DNA of 64,000 nt from Micromonospora lupini str. Lupac 08 (GCF_000297395.2 NZ_HF570108.1:4759780-4823779), one strand, 5' to 3'; counted from the first letter of the stretch, positions 43,411-52,105 are shown. Notes: generated by a model not told the origin, from the letters alone. A program made the numbers and translations.

Positions 43411-44442
43411 ATGCGCATCGGTGGAATCCACGTGGCCGGTGTGGCCGCGCACATCCCGGGCCGGGTACTGACGGCCGACGCGGTGAGCGCCGGCAGTTGC
43501 GCGGGGCGACTGGCCGCGCAGACCGGGGTGGACTCGGTCGCCGTGTCGGCCGACGAGTCCGCTCCGGACCTGGCGGTCCGGGCCGCCGAGCTGGCGTTGA
43601 AGCGCTCCGGGCACACCGCGCACGAGGTGGCGTTGCTGCTGCACGCCTGCGTCTACCACCAGGGACACGACATCTGGGCACCGGCGTCGTACGTACAGCG
43701 GATGGCCGTCGGTAACCGCTGCCCGGCGCTGGAGGTGCGGCAACTGTCGAACGGCGGGCTCGGCGCGCTCGACCTGGCGGTGGCGTATCTGAGCGCGGCG
43801 CCGGACCGGACCGCGGCGCTGCTCACCACCGGAGACCGGTTCGGCGCGCCCGGTTTCGACCGCTGGAACAGTGACCCCGGCACGGTCTACGGCGACGCGG
43901 GCACCGCCCTGCTGCTGTCCCGGCACGGCGGCTTCGCCCGGCTGTTGAGCCTGGCCACTGTCTCCGAGCCGGAGCTGGAGGGGCTGCACCGCGGCGACGA
44001 TCCGTTCGGCGCCGTGCCGCTGGCCCAGCGACAGCCGGTGGACCTGGACGTGGTCAAGAAGGCGTTCGTCGCGCGGACCGGAGTGTCGTACAGCATCAGT
44101 CGTGTGGTGGCCGGGCAGGCGGAGGCGCTGGGCCGGGCCCTCGCGCAGGCGGGGCTGGAGTTCGCGGACGTGGACCGCTTCGTGTTGCCGCACTTCGGGT
44201 TGCGCAGGTTGACCTCGTCGTACCTGCGGCCCTGGGGCCTGACACCGGAGAAGACCACCTGGTCCTGGGCCCGGACCGTGGGCCACCTCGGTGCGGGTGA
44301 CCAGTTCAGCGGGCTGGCGCACCTGGTGGAGTCCCGGCAGGTCCACCCCGGCGAACACGTGCTGCTCGCCGGGGTGGGGGCAGGGTACTCGTGGACCTGC
44401 GCGGTGCTGCGGATCGACGAGGTCCCGGACTGGGCGGTGTGA
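43411..44442 (+). CDS. KASIII-like starter-unit enzyme with serine at the nucleophile position
   Basis: A 343-residue thiolase-fold protein of the KASIII/DpsC/CerJ group. The usual Ala-Cys nucleophile is Ser113 here, in VRQLSNGGLGALDLAVAYL, as in DpsC-type priming enzymes. The histidine regions are DRFVLPHFGLRRL and TVGHLGAGDQFSGL, and DRWNSDPGTVYGDAGTALLLS is the family block. It therefore probably primes the polyketide with a propionyl-like or branched acyl group instead of acetate. It is convergent with the ABC binding-protein gene only six bases away. The ATG has only a weak ribosome site (GAGG about 15 bp upstream). Confidence 0.9.
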   Translation: MRIGGIHVAGVAAHIPGRVLTADAVSAGSCAGRLAAQTGVDSVAVSADESAPDLAVRAAELALKRSGHTAHEVALLLHACVYHQGHDIWAPASYVQRMAVGNRCPALEVRQLSNGGLGALDLAVAYLSAAPDRTAALLTTGDRFGAPGFDRWNSDPGTVYGDAGTALLLSRHGGFARLLSLATVSEPELEGLHRGDDPFGAVPLAQRQPVDLDVVKKAFVARTGVSYSISRVVAGQAEALGRALAQAGLEFADVDRFVLPHFGLRRLTSSYLRPWGLTPEKTTWSWARTVGHLGAGDQFSGLAHLVESRQVHPGEHVLLAGVGAGYSWTCAVLRIDEVPDWAV

Positions 44443-44448
44443 GGTTCG

Positions 44449-45369
44449 TCAGGCCGCCGACGGGTTGACCGCCGAGCGCTGGATCCCGGCCTCCTCCAGG
44501 TGCCACTTGGCCAGGATCTTCTGGTAGGCGCCCTCGGCGACGAGGGCGTCGATCGCGGCGCGCAACGGTTCCGCCAGGCCGGCGCCCTTGTTCGTGGCGA
44601 GTCCGACGTCGCGGCGGTCGAGTTGTCCGGCGAGGCGCAGGCCCGGCTGTTGGGCGGCCGCGTACCGCAGCACGCTCGCGGAGCTGACCAGCACGTCGAC
44701 GTGGCCCTCGCGCAGTGCCAGGAAGTGCGCTGCCGCGTCGCTGTAGGTGCTCACCCGGTAGGGCTGCTTACCGGCCTGGACACACTTGTCCTGCTGCCGG
44801 CGCAGGTCGTTCTCGAAGGTGCTGCCCACACCGGTGCCGATCGAGGATCCACAGAGCTGCGCGAGGTCGGTGACCTCGGTGAGGGAGCTGTCGTCGCGGA
44901 CCAGGATGCCCGTCCCGTCGGTCAGGTACGTGGTGAAGTCGAGGACCTTCTTGCGCTCCTCGGTGACGGAGAAGTTGGCCGTGCCGACGGCGAAGCGGCC
45001 GGCGGTGAGCCCGGTCAGCAGCGATGCGCCACTGACCTGGTCACGTTTGACGGTCAGGCCGAGTTTCCTGGCGACCGCGTCGGCGACGTCGATGTCGACG
45101 CCGCGCGGCGGCCCGCCGTCCTGCGGGTGGAAGGCGATCGGCGGGGTGCCGACGGCCGAGCCCACGGTCAGCACCCCGGACTGTCGGATCTCCGCCGGGA
45201 GCAGCTCCTTCAGCGCCGGGTCGGCCTGGACGGCGGAGACGACGTCCTGGGCGCCGAGGTCCTTCGGTGCTTCCTGGATGCTGCTGGCCGGTGCCGCGTG
45301 CAGGCAGCCCGACAGCAGAAGCAGCCCGACGGCGCCGACGGCCGCCAGGCGAATACGGCGATGGGGCAC
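44449..45369 (-). CDS. ABC importer substrate-binding lipoprotein, amino-acid type (family 3)
   Basis: A 306-residue extracytoplasmic binding protein. The lipobox is LLLLSGC with Cys22 as the lipid anchor. The family 3 pattern follows: SGVLTVGSAVGTPPIAFHPQDGGPPRGVDIDVADAVARKLGLTVK, TAGRFAVGTANFSVTEERKKVLDFTTYLTDGTGILVRDD and a closing KILAKWHL. The ligand would be a polar amino acid or a similar cation or anion. It forms a complete importer with the ATPase and permease genes upstream, inside the polyketide cluster. Rishirilide-type clusters carry a similar three-gene transporter, from memory. The start is a GTG. Confidence 0.9.
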   Translation of the reverse strand: MPHRRIRLAAVGAVGLLLLSGCLHAAPASSIQEAPKDLGAQDVVSAVQADPALKELLPAEIRQSGVLTVGSAVGTPPIAFHPQDGGPPRGVDIDVADAVARKLGLTVKRDQVSGASLLTGLTAGRFAVGTANFSVTEERKKVLDFTTYLTDGTGILVRDDSSLTEVTDLAQLCGSSIGTGVGSTFENDLRRQQDKCVQAGKQPYRVSTYSDAAAHFLALREGHVDVLVSSASVLRYAAAQQPGLRLAGQLDRRDVGLATNKGAGLAEPLRAAIDALVAEGAYQKILAKWHLEEAGIQRSAVNPSAA

Positions 45370-45379
45370 GGTGTCTCCT

Positions 45380-46189
45380 TCAACGTTGCTGGATGGTGGC
45401 GAAGAATCGGGCGGTCCGCTCCTCCCGCGGACTGCCGAGCATCGTGGCGGGCGGTCCCTGTTCGACGATCCGGCCACGGTCGATGAAGACGATCTCGTCG
45501 GCGACCTCGGCGGCGAAGCGCAGCTCGTGCGTGACGATGAGCATCGTCATGCCGCCGGCGGCGAGGTCGCGCACGACCGACAGCACCTCGCCGACCAGTT
45601 CCGGGTCGAGCGCGCTCGTCGGCTCGTCGAAGAGCATCACCTTCGGACGCAGAGCGAGCGCCCTGGCGATCGCGACGCGCTGTTGTTCGCCGCCGGACAA
45701 CTCCCGGGGATAGGACCGCTCCTTGTGGGCCAGACCGACCCGTTGCAGGAGTTCCCGGGCCCGGGCGCGGGCATCGGCGCGGCTCGCCCTCTGCACCGCG
45801 ACCGGAGCTTCGACGATGTTCTCCAGGACCGTCAGGTGCGGAAAGAGGTTCAGCGCCTGGAACACCATCCCCACGGCTGTCCGGTGCCGGGCGAGCAGAC
45901 GCGGTGGGGCCTCGATCACCCGGTTGCCGCGCCGGATCAGCCCGACCGGCTGCCCGTCGATCAGGACGGCTCCGGAGTCGGGCCGTTCGAGGCGGTTGAC
46001 GCAGCGCAGCAGGGTGCTCTTGCCGGAGCCGGACGGTCCGACCACACAGGTGACAGTTCCGGCCGGAACGGTCAGGTCCACGCGGTCGAGGACGGCCACG
46101 TCGCCGAACGCCTTGCTGATCTGGATGAGCCGGACCATGGTGCGCGGTTCGCCGGTCGCCACGGCCAGTTCGTCGGCGGCGGTGCTCAC
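45380..46189 (-). CDS. ABC importer ATPase, polar amino acid type
   Basis: A 269-residue cytoplasmic ATPase. Walker A is GPSGSGKSTLLRC. The Q-loop is VGMVFQALNLFPHLTV. The signature is LSGGEQQRVAIARALA, Walker B is KVMLFDEPTSALD and the H-loop is MLIVTHEL. These match GlnQ/HisP-type subunits. The GTG start overlaps the permease stop (GTGA at 46186-46189). The binding-protein gene follows after 10 bp. Confidence 0.95.
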   Translation of the reverse strand: MSTAADELAVATGEPRTMVRLIQISKAFGDVAVLDRVDLTVPAGTVTCVVGPSGSGKSTLLRCVNRLERPDSGAVLIDGQPVGLIRRGNRVIEAPPRLLARHRTAVGMVFQALNLFPHLTVLENIVEAPVAVQRASRADARARARELLQRVGLAHKERSYPRELSGGEQQRVAIARALALRPKVMLFDEPTSALDPELVGEVLSVVRDLAAGGMTMLIVTHELRFAAEVADEIVFIDRGRIVEQGPPATMLGSPREERTARFFATIQQR

Positions 46190-47088
46190 CGGTCCTCCCC
46201 GGCGAGAAGCGACAGGCGTGGTCCCGCCGACCCGGCCCGGCCGCTGCCCCGCCCGAAGAACCGCTCCAGGAGGTACTGGACCACGCTGAGGAGGGTGGTG
46301 AAGAACAGGTACCAGAGGGTCGCCACGAGCAGCAGCGGAATCACGAGGTAGTTGCGGTTGTAGATGAGCTGGACGGAGAAGAGCAGGTCCTGTCCGGCGA
46401 TGACGCTGACCACCGAGGTTCCCTTCAGCAAGGCCGCGGCCTGGTTGGCGGCCGGCGGAACGATGGCCCGCATCGCCTGTGGCAGCACGATGCGCCACAG
46501 GGTGCGCGGGCGGGAGAGGCCGAGGGCCTGCGCCGCTTCGGTCTGCGACCTCTCGACCGACAGCAGCCCGGCCCGGACGATCTCGGCGGCGTGTGCGGCC
46601 TCGTGCAGGGTCAGGCCGATGACCGCCGCCGCGAACCCGTTGATCAGACCGCGGGTGGGCAGGTCCAGGATCGTCGGGCCGAAGGGCACCCCGACCGTCA
46701 GCCGTGGATAGACAAGCGAGATGTTGTACCAGAACAGCAGCTGGACCAGGATCGGCACGGACCGGAACAGCCACGTGTAACCCCAGCTGATCGCCTGCAG
46801 CAGGCGGCTGCCGGACAGCCGCATGACAGCCAGCACCGTTCCGAGGGCGAACCCCCCGATCAGGGCGATGGCGGTCAGCAACAGAGTGACCCGCAGGCCG
46901 TCGAGGACGACGTCGGCGGTGAGGTACTGCCCTACGACATCCCACTCGAAGGCCGGGTTGCCCGCCATGCTCACCAGCGTGAGCAGGAGCACCACCAGCC
47001 CGGCCACGCCCGCGACCCAGCGCAGGGGACGTCGCGCGGGCCGGGCGTCGGCGTAACTGTCGACCCTGAGGGCCGTCGGGGTGGACAC
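46186..47088 (-). CDS. ABC importer permease, polar amino acid type
   Basis: A 300-residue permease with about six membrane helices. GLRVTLLLTAIALIGGFALGTVLAVMRLSG opens the HisM/GlnP core. The EAA coupling loop is HEAAHAAEIVRAGLLSVERSQTEAAQALGLSRPRTLWRIVLPQAMR. One gene suggests a homodimeric channel. It is first in the three-gene transporter operon and is preceded by the LLM gene 12 bp upstream, so the two probably share a transcript. Confidence 0.93.
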   Translation of the reverse strand: MSTPTALRVDSYADARPARRPLRWVAGVAGLVVLLLTLVSMAGNPAFEWDVVGQYLTADVVLDGLRVTLLLTAIALIGGFALGTVLAVMRLSGSRLLQAISWGYTWLFRSVPILVQLLFWYNISLVYPRLTVGVPFGPTILDLPTRGLINGFAAAVIGLTLHEAAHAAEIVRAGLLSVERSQTEAAQALGLSRPRTLWRIVLPQAMRAIVPPAANQAAALLKGTSVVSVIAGQDLLFSVQLIYNRNYLVIPLLLVATLWYLFFTTLLSVVQYLLERFFGRGSGRAGSAGPRLSLLAGEDR

Positions 47089-47100
47089 GGCGCGTTTCCG

Positions 47101-48153
47101 TCAGAACCTGGGCAGCACGTGCTCGGCGAACAGGCGCAGCGATCTGGCTGCCCGCTCGTACGGGACGTTGCCGGAGACCACCTGCAGGCTCAGGGTCACC
47201 TCACCGAACCAGTCGCGGATGGTCTCCACCGCGGCGACGACCTGCTCGGGCGAGCCGACCAGGGCCTTGCGGTCAGCCACCTGCCTGTCGAAGTTGCCCT
47301 TGCCGACCCGTTCGACGATCTTCTCGTAGCCGGGATAGTCGCTGCTTCGGGTGTGCGCCCAGGACGACACGGCGGCGGCGAGCGCACCGTGGGACTGGTC
47401 GGCGTACTGGCGGCCGAGCCGCTGTGCCTCGTCGGCGTCGTCGGCCAGGAACGCGTTGTAGCTCATGTGCACGTCCTCGTCGGTCGGCGTGAAGCCGCCG
47501 GCCGCCGCGGCCTTGCGGTACAGGGCGAGGACGTCCTGCACCTGCTCCCGGGAGTTGATCGAGGGAACGAGCATGACGCCGTACCCGTTGCGGCCCGCCG
47601 CCTCCGCCGATTCCGGCGACTTGGCCGTGGCCACCAGGATCCGCGGATGCGGGTGCTGGACCGGCCGCGGCAACAGGGTGACCGGACCGAACTGGTGGAA
47701 CCGGCCGTTCCACACCGCCTGCTCGGTGGACCAGAGCAGCTTGCACGCTTCCACGCCCTCGTCGAAACGGGCCCGGCTCTCATCAAGCGGTACGCCGAAG
47801 GCCTGGAACTCGTCCGGCAGGAACGCCCGCCCGAACCCGACGTCGAGCCGGCCACCGGAGATGCCGTCGAGCATCGCGAGCTTCCCGGCGAGTTTCACCG
47901 GATGGGTGAACGCGGGCAGCACCGCGCCGGTGACCAGACGAATCCGCCTGGTCCTGGCTGCCGCGGCCGCCAGGAACGTGACCGGGTCGGGGCTGTACCC
48001 ACCGTACGGGGAGAAGTAGTGCTCGACCGTCTTGACGTGGTGGAAGCCCAACTCGTCGGCCAGTTCCGCCAGGCGCAGGCTCTCCTCGAAGTACTGGGCG
48101 GCGGGCTTGTCCTGCGGACCGACGGTCGGGAAGAGGTTGATGCCGAACTTCAT
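47101..48153 (-). CDS. Luciferase-like flavin-dependent monooxygenase
   Basis: A 350-residue bacterial-luciferase-fold enzyme. KFGINLFPTVGPQDKPAAQYFEESLRLAELADELGFHHVKTVEHYFSPYGGYSPDPV is the N-terminal barrel. IRLVTGAVLPAFTHPVKLAGKLAMLDGISGGRLDVGFGRAFLPDEFQAFGV follows. GYGVMLVPSINSREQV and LVGSPEQVVAAVETI end the barrel. It differs from the MsnO8-type protein at 32920 and resembles the RslO1 role (oxygenation of the tricyclic core by reduced FMN) in rishirilide-like pathways. It is co-directional with the amino-acid ABC operon. No flavin reductase partner is visible. Confidence 0.88.
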   Translation of the reverse strand: MKFGINLFPTVGPQDKPAAQYFEESLRLAELADELGFHHVKTVEHYFSPYGGYSPDPVTFLAAAAARTRRIRLVTGAVLPAFTHPVKLAGKLAMLDGISGGRLDVGFGRAFLPDEFQAFGVPLDESRARFDEGVEACKLLWSTEQAVWNGRFHQFGPVTLLPRPVQHPHPRILVATAKSPESAEAAGRNGYGVMLVPSINSREQVQDVLALYRKAAAAGGFTPTDEDVHMSYNAFLADDADEAQRLGRQYADQSHGALAAAVSSWAHTRSSDYPGYEKIVERVGKGNFDRQVADRKALVGSPEQVVAAVETIRDWFGEVTLSLQVVSGNVPYERAARSLRLFAEHVLPRF

Positions 48154-48219
48154 TCCAGCTCCCTCGGATTCGGGCGGACCGCTGCTGGCCCCGTACGGTG
48201 CCGACCATGGCGGGGTTCC

Positions 48220-49293
48220 CTAGAGGCCCGCTACACCCGTACTGGAGAGATCGACACCGCTCTCGGCGAGCCGGCGGCGCAACAGCCCTGTCGCGTTGCG
48301 GTGCAGCGGAAAGTCCGATCCCGGCGGCAGGACGCCGGTCTCCTCCAGCAGCCGTACGACCCGGGCGGTGATGACACAGAAGCGGAAGGCGGCGTCGACC
48401 TCGTAGTAGGCCAGATGGGCCAGGGGCCGGCCGAGGAGCCGGGCGTAGAACTCCTCGGTCTCGGCGCGGGTCGGCAGGCCGGGCAGCCGGGGAGCGCCGA
48501 TGCCGTCGCTGAGGAACCGGTCCATGTGCAGGAACCAGGCAAGGTCGCTCTCCGGGCGACCGACGTCGGTCATCTCCCAGTCCAGCAGGGCGGCCGGGCG
48601 GTCGCCGGCGAACACGATGTTGCCGAGCCGGGCATCTCCCCACAGCGGGCTGGGTGTCTGCGGCGCCGGTGGCTGGTGGGCCTGCAGCCAGGCCAGCGCG
48701 CTCCGGGCGGCGTCGTTGGCCGCGGCGCCGAAGTACTCCAGATGCCCGGCGTAGAACGCCAGGTCGCCGGAGGGCGCGGCTGTCGCCCCCAGGTCCGCCG
48801 GGTCGAGCCGGTGCAACCGGCCCATCGCGGACAGGGCGGCGAACCACGCCGCCCGTCGCCGCTGCGGCGAGGCCGCGGCCAGCCAGCCCTCCCGGTGGTA
48901 CGACGGCAGATCGGCGGGCACCTCACCGGCGACCCGGCTCATCACGACGAACGGCGCACCGAGTATGCCCGGATCGGACTCGAACCCGAGCACCGGCGCG
49001 ACCGGGACGTCGGTCCGGGCCAGCGCCATCTGCACGCCGACCTGTTCCGGCCAGCGCAGATCGGGGAAGATCCGGTGCCCGACCGGCGCGACCCGGACGG
49101 CGAGCGGCGCGACCCGTTGTCGTCCGTCCTCCACCCACCTGGCGTCGCAGAGCAGGATCTCGGCGGAGAATCCGGCGGTCCTCGGGACGGTCAACGGCCC
49201 CACTGCGACGTCACGGAAGCCACGCCGGCCGCGGAGCCAGCCGGCCAGCCGGGCCCGGGTCAGGTCGGGGTCGCGTTGGACGGGTACGGGCAC
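48220..49293 (-). CDS. Aminoglycoside-phosphotransferase-like kinase
   Basis: A 357-residue APH-fold enzyme. The N-lobe has VPRTAGFSAEILLCDARW and the hinge region is FVVMSRVAGEVP. The catalytic loop SPLWGDARLGNIVFAGDRPAALLDWEM lacks the usual His of HGD, which reads WGD here, but keeps the Asp, Asn and following DWE. That WGD/DWE form is common in the acyl-CoA-dehydrogenase-associated APH branch. It may phosphorylate a pathway intermediate or act in self-protection. A phosphotransferase is also part of rishirilide-type clusters, from memory. It lies 12 bp downstream of the SARP gene. Confidence 0.8.
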   Translation of the reverse strand: MPVPVQRDPDLTRARLAGWLRGRRGFRDVAVGPLTVPRTAGFSAEILLCDARWVEDGRQRVAPLAVRVAPVGHRIFPDLRWPEQVGVQMALARTDVPVAPVLGFESDPGILGAPFVVMSRVAGEVPADLPSYHREGWLAAASPQRRRAAWFAALSAMGRLHRLDPADLGATAAPSGDLAFYAGHLEYFGAAANDAARSALAWLQAHQPPAPQTPSPLWGDARLGNIVFAGDRPAALLDWEMTDVGRPESDLAWFLHMDRFLSDGIGAPRLPGLPTRAETEEFYARLLGRPLAHLAYYEVDAAFRFCVITARVVRLLEETGVLPPGSDFPLHRNATGLLRRRLAESGVDLSSTGVAGL

Positions 49294-49305
49294 GGGGGCC
49301 TCCGA

Positions 49306-50142
49306 TCAGGACGCGCCGGACGACGGCGCGGGGACGAGAGTGGGGCGGCGGATCGTGGGGACCGGCTGCTCCGCGGGTGGGCCGGCGGGCGGTTCGAGCC
49401 AGGCCGCATTGGTTCGCACGGCACGGTGCAACCGCTGCACCGCCGCCGAGGGCTCGACCCCGAGTTCACGACTCAGCGCGGCGCACAGCCGCTGGTAGAC
49501 CAGGACGGCATCCGCCTGCCGACCACTGCGGTACAGCGCGGCCATCAGGCTGGCGTGAATCGGCTCGCGCAGCGGATGCCGCCCGGCGAGCGTCGTCGCC
49601 GCTGCCACCACCTGCCGGTGCCGGCCACACCGCAGCTCCGCTTCCAGGTAGCGGTCGATCAGCAGGAGTCGCCACTGGTCGAGGTGCCCGATGATCTCCT
49701 GGGCGACCGGACCGATGCGTACGTCGGCGAGGACCGGGCCCCGCCACAGCGTCAACGCCCGCTGCCAGTCCCGTGCGGCGTGCGCCGGTCGCCCGGCCGC
49801 GGCGCGTTGGTCGCCCCGGCGAGCCCACTCGCGGACCACCCCCAGATCGGTCTGCTCCGGGTCGATCCGCAGCAGATAGCCACGCTCACCGGTCAGCAGC
49901 CGCGCCGGCGCCTCCGCCCGGGTCAGCACCCGGCGCAGATGCATGACGTACGTCTGCAGTGTGGTGGCGGCGCTGCGTGGCGGGTGGTCGTCCCACAACT
50001 CCCGCACGCATGTCGTCACCGGCACTGTCGCGTTCGCCCGCAACGCGAGCAGACCGAGTAGTTGCCGCTGCTTGGGCGCGGTCGGGCCCGCGTCACCACC
50101 GGCCGGGCCGATTCGCAGTCCACCGAGCACGTCGAGGTACAT
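49306..50142 (-). CDS. Small SARP-family pathway activator
   Basis: A 278-residue SARP with the two core domains only. The DNA-binding domain is YLDVLGGLRIGPAGGDAGPTAPKQRQLLGLLALRANATVPV ... TTLQTYVMHLRRVL (about 1-95). The BTAD is about 100-250 (RQVVAAATTLAGRHPLREPIHASLMAALYRSGRQADAVLVYQRLCAALSRELGVEPS). SARPs bind heptameric direct repeats near -35 and turn on antibiotic genes. The ATG at 50142 has GGAAGG seven bases upstream. It is divergent from the ActIV-like cyclase gene across 95 bp, an obvious target. Confidence 0.93.
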   Translation of the reverse strand: MYLDVLGGLRIGPAGGDAGPTAPKQRQLLGLLALRANATVPVTTCVRELWDDHPPRSAATTLQTYVMHLRRVLTRAEAPARLLTGERGYLLRIDPEQTDLGVVREWARRGDQRAAAGRPAHAARDWQRALTLWRGPVLADVRIGPVAQEIIGHLDQWRLLLIDRYLEAELRCGRHRQVVAAATTLAGRHPLREPIHASLMAALYRSGRQADAVLVYQRLCAALSRELGVEPSAAVQRLHRAVRTNAAWLEPPAGPPAEQPVPTIRRPTLVPAPSSGAS

Positions 50143-50237
50143 CAGCACACCTTCCGATCGAGACGCCGCCTCCAGCCGGAGCCGAGCGCGTTCGGGCCCA
50201 CTGGGGTCCGGACCCACGCCGTAGCACCGGAGGAGAC

Positions 50238-51149
50238 ATGACCACCACACCGTTCGGCCGGCTCCTGCCGTTGGCCCCCGCGGTGTTCGCCTACATCCAG
50301 CCGCCGGGCGGCTGGTGCGTCGGCAACGCCGGCATCATCGTCGGCACCGAGCGGGTCGTGGTGGTGGACACCGCCGCCACCCGGGCCCGAGCGCAGGCGC
50401 TGCTGGCGTGCGTGCACCGGCTGGCGCCGGGTCGCCCGCACATCGTGGTGAACACCCATCACCACGGCGACCACGTCTTCGGCAACTGCGTCTTTCCCCC
50501 CGAGGCCGAGATCGTGGCTCACGAGACCGCCCGTTCCGAGATGGCCCGGACGGGGCTGGCGATGCGCGACCTGTGGCCGCAGGCCGACTTCTCCGGCATC
50601 GACCTGAGGCTGCCGACGCGCACGCTGCGGGACCGGCTGACTCTGGACCCCGGCGGCACACGTGTCGAGCTGTTGCACGTCGGGCCGGCCCACACGACAA
50701 ACGACGTGGTGGTCTGGCTGCCGCAGCCACGCGTGCTGTTCGCCGGTGACGTGGCGTTCTCCGGGCGTACGCCGTTCGTGCTGATGGGTTCGGTCACCGG
50801 ATCGCTGCGCGCGCTGGCGTCGCTGCGGGCCCTGCGCCCGCAGGTGGTGGTGTCCGGGCACGGCGAGGTCGCGGGGCCGGAGGTGCTCGACGCCACCGAG
50901 GCGTACCTGCGGTGGCTGCGCCGGGAGGCGGCCCGCGGTGTCGGGGCGGGGATCCCCCCGCTGGAGGCCGCTCGCCGGGCGGCCGACAACCCCTTCCGGA
51001 GCCTGCCGGAACCGGAACGGCTGGTGGCCAACCTGCATCGGGCGTACGCCGAGGAACGCGGCGAGCCGGCCGGCGCGTATCTGCCGTCCCGGCCGGTCAC
51101 CGACGAGATGGTCCTGCTCCACGGCGGCCCGCTCAGCACATCGGTTTGA
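50238..51149 (+). CDS. Metallo-beta-lactamase-fold cyclase/thioesterase (ActIV-like)
   Basis: A 303-residue MBL-fold protein. The zinc motif is NTHHHGDHVFGN (His74, His76, Asp78, His79), with later ligands in VGPAHTTNDVV, LFAGDVAFSG and VVVSGHGEV. Its length matches ActIV (about 297), the bifunctional second-ring cyclase and thioesterase of actinorhodin, which releases the bicyclic product from ACP. As no other second-ring cyclase is seen in the window, I infer that this enzyme closes a later ring and offloads the chain. GGAGGAGAC precedes the ATG. An ordinary glyoxalase II-like hydrolase is the less likely alternative. Confidence 0.82.
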   Translation: MTTTPFGRLLPLAPAVFAYIQPPGGWCVGNAGIIVGTERVVVVDTAATRARAQALLACVHRLAPGRPHIVVNTHHHGDHVFGNCVFPPEAEIVAHETARSEMARTGLAMRDLWPQADFSGIDLRLPTRTLRDRLTLDPGGTRVELLHVGPAHTTNDVVVWLPQPRVLFAGDVAFSGRTPFVLMGSVTGSLRALASLRALRPQVVVSGHGEVAGPEVLDATEAYLRWLRREAARGVGAGIPPLEAARRAADNPFRSLPEPERLVANLHRAYAEERGEPAGAYLPSRPVTDEMVLLHGGPLSTSV

Positions 51150-51239
51150 CGGCACGCGGGAAGCGTCCCGGCCGGCGCTCAAGGCCGGCTCCAGTACGGC
51201 CGGACTCCTGGTCCGGACGCCGACAACGAAGGAGTTCTC

Positions 51240-51947
51240 ATGGTCCTCAAAGGCAAGGTCGCGGTCGTGACCGGCGGCACCGCCGGTCTGGGGCAGGTCG
51301 TCGCCCGAGTGCTCGCCGACGCCGGCGCCACAGTGGTGTCGGCGGCACGTGGCGCGTCGGACACCGTCGGCCAGTTCCCGGTCGACGTCACCGACCGGGC
51401 CTCGGTCGACGCGCTCTTCTCCGCCGTGCAGGAGCGTCACGGCGGGCTGGACATCCTGGTCGCGAACGCGGGCATCAACCACCCGGGGCCCCTGGCGACG
51501 TTGCCGCCGGAGCAGTGGGACGAGGTGCTGGCCACCAATCTCACAGGCGTGCTGAACTGCGTGCGGGCCGCCGTCCCGCTGCTGCGGGCCGCCGGCGACG
51601 CCCGGATCGTCACGGTGTCCTCGCTGCTGGGGCGTCGGCCGATCGCCGGTGGCGGGGCCTACGGCGTCTCCAAGGCCGCCCTGGAGACGCTGACCCGTGT
51701 GCTCGCCGCGGAGCTGGCCGTCGACGGCATCACCGTCAACGCTGTCGCCCCCGGAGTGGTCGACGAAGGCATGGGACGAGCGATCCTCGGCAACGACCGG
51801 CTGTGGAACCGGCTACGCGGCTCGCTCGCCACCGACCGGCCCGGTACCGGTGCCGAAGTCGCCCGGGCGATCCTCTTCCTGGCCTCGCCGGACAGCTCCT
51901 ACGTCAACGGTCACGTCCTGAACGTCGACGGCGGCCTGAACTTCTAG
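51240..51947 (+). CDS. SDR-family oxidoreductase (FabG-like)
   Basis: A 235-residue classical short-chain reductase. The NADPH motif is VTGGTAGLGQ. LVANAGINHPG, SSLLGRRPIAGGGAYGVSKAALETL (Ser, Tyr, Lys) and VNAVAPGVVDEGMG follow, with a C-terminal SSYVNGHVLNVDGGLNF. It is shorter and less ActIII-like than the C9 ketoreductase at 24876, so it probably reduces another ketone in tailoring. It lies 90 bp after the ActIV-like gene on the same strand, and a terminator follows. Confidence 0.9.
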   Translation: MVLKGKVAVVTGGTAGLGQVVARVLADAGATVVSAARGASDTVGQFPVDVTDRASVDALFSAVQERHGGLDILVANAGINHPGPLATLPPEQWDEVLATNLTGVLNCVRAAVPLLRAAGDARIVTVSSLLGRRPIAGGGAYGVSKAALETLTRVLAAELAVDGITVNAVAPGVVDEGMGRAILGNDRLWNRLRGSLATDRPGTGAEVARAILFLASPDSSYVNGHVLNVDGGLNF

Positions 51948-52011
51948 GGCCTGGGGTCGACGTCGTCGGCCGAGCCGAGGCGGAGGCCGGGCGTCGATCC
52001 GGCCCGGCCGG

Positions 52012-52055
52012 TGTTCGCCCGGATACCGATACCACCACCGGTATCCGGGCGAACA
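52012..52055. terminator. Bidirectional terminator between SDR and NTF2-like genes
   Basis: A perfect 16-bp stem (52012-52027 with 52040-52055) and a 12-base loop separate these convergent genes. Confidence 0.8.
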
Positions 52056-52105
52056 TCCCACGCGGCCGGTCGTCGTCCGGCCCGCCGGGGGCTTCGGCGC
52101 ACGCC

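Noticed and set aside
46591..50061. 1156-codon plus-strand open frame
   Set aside because: It runs antisense through the permease, LLM, kinase and SARP genes, each of which has clear family motifs. The translation is low-complexity.
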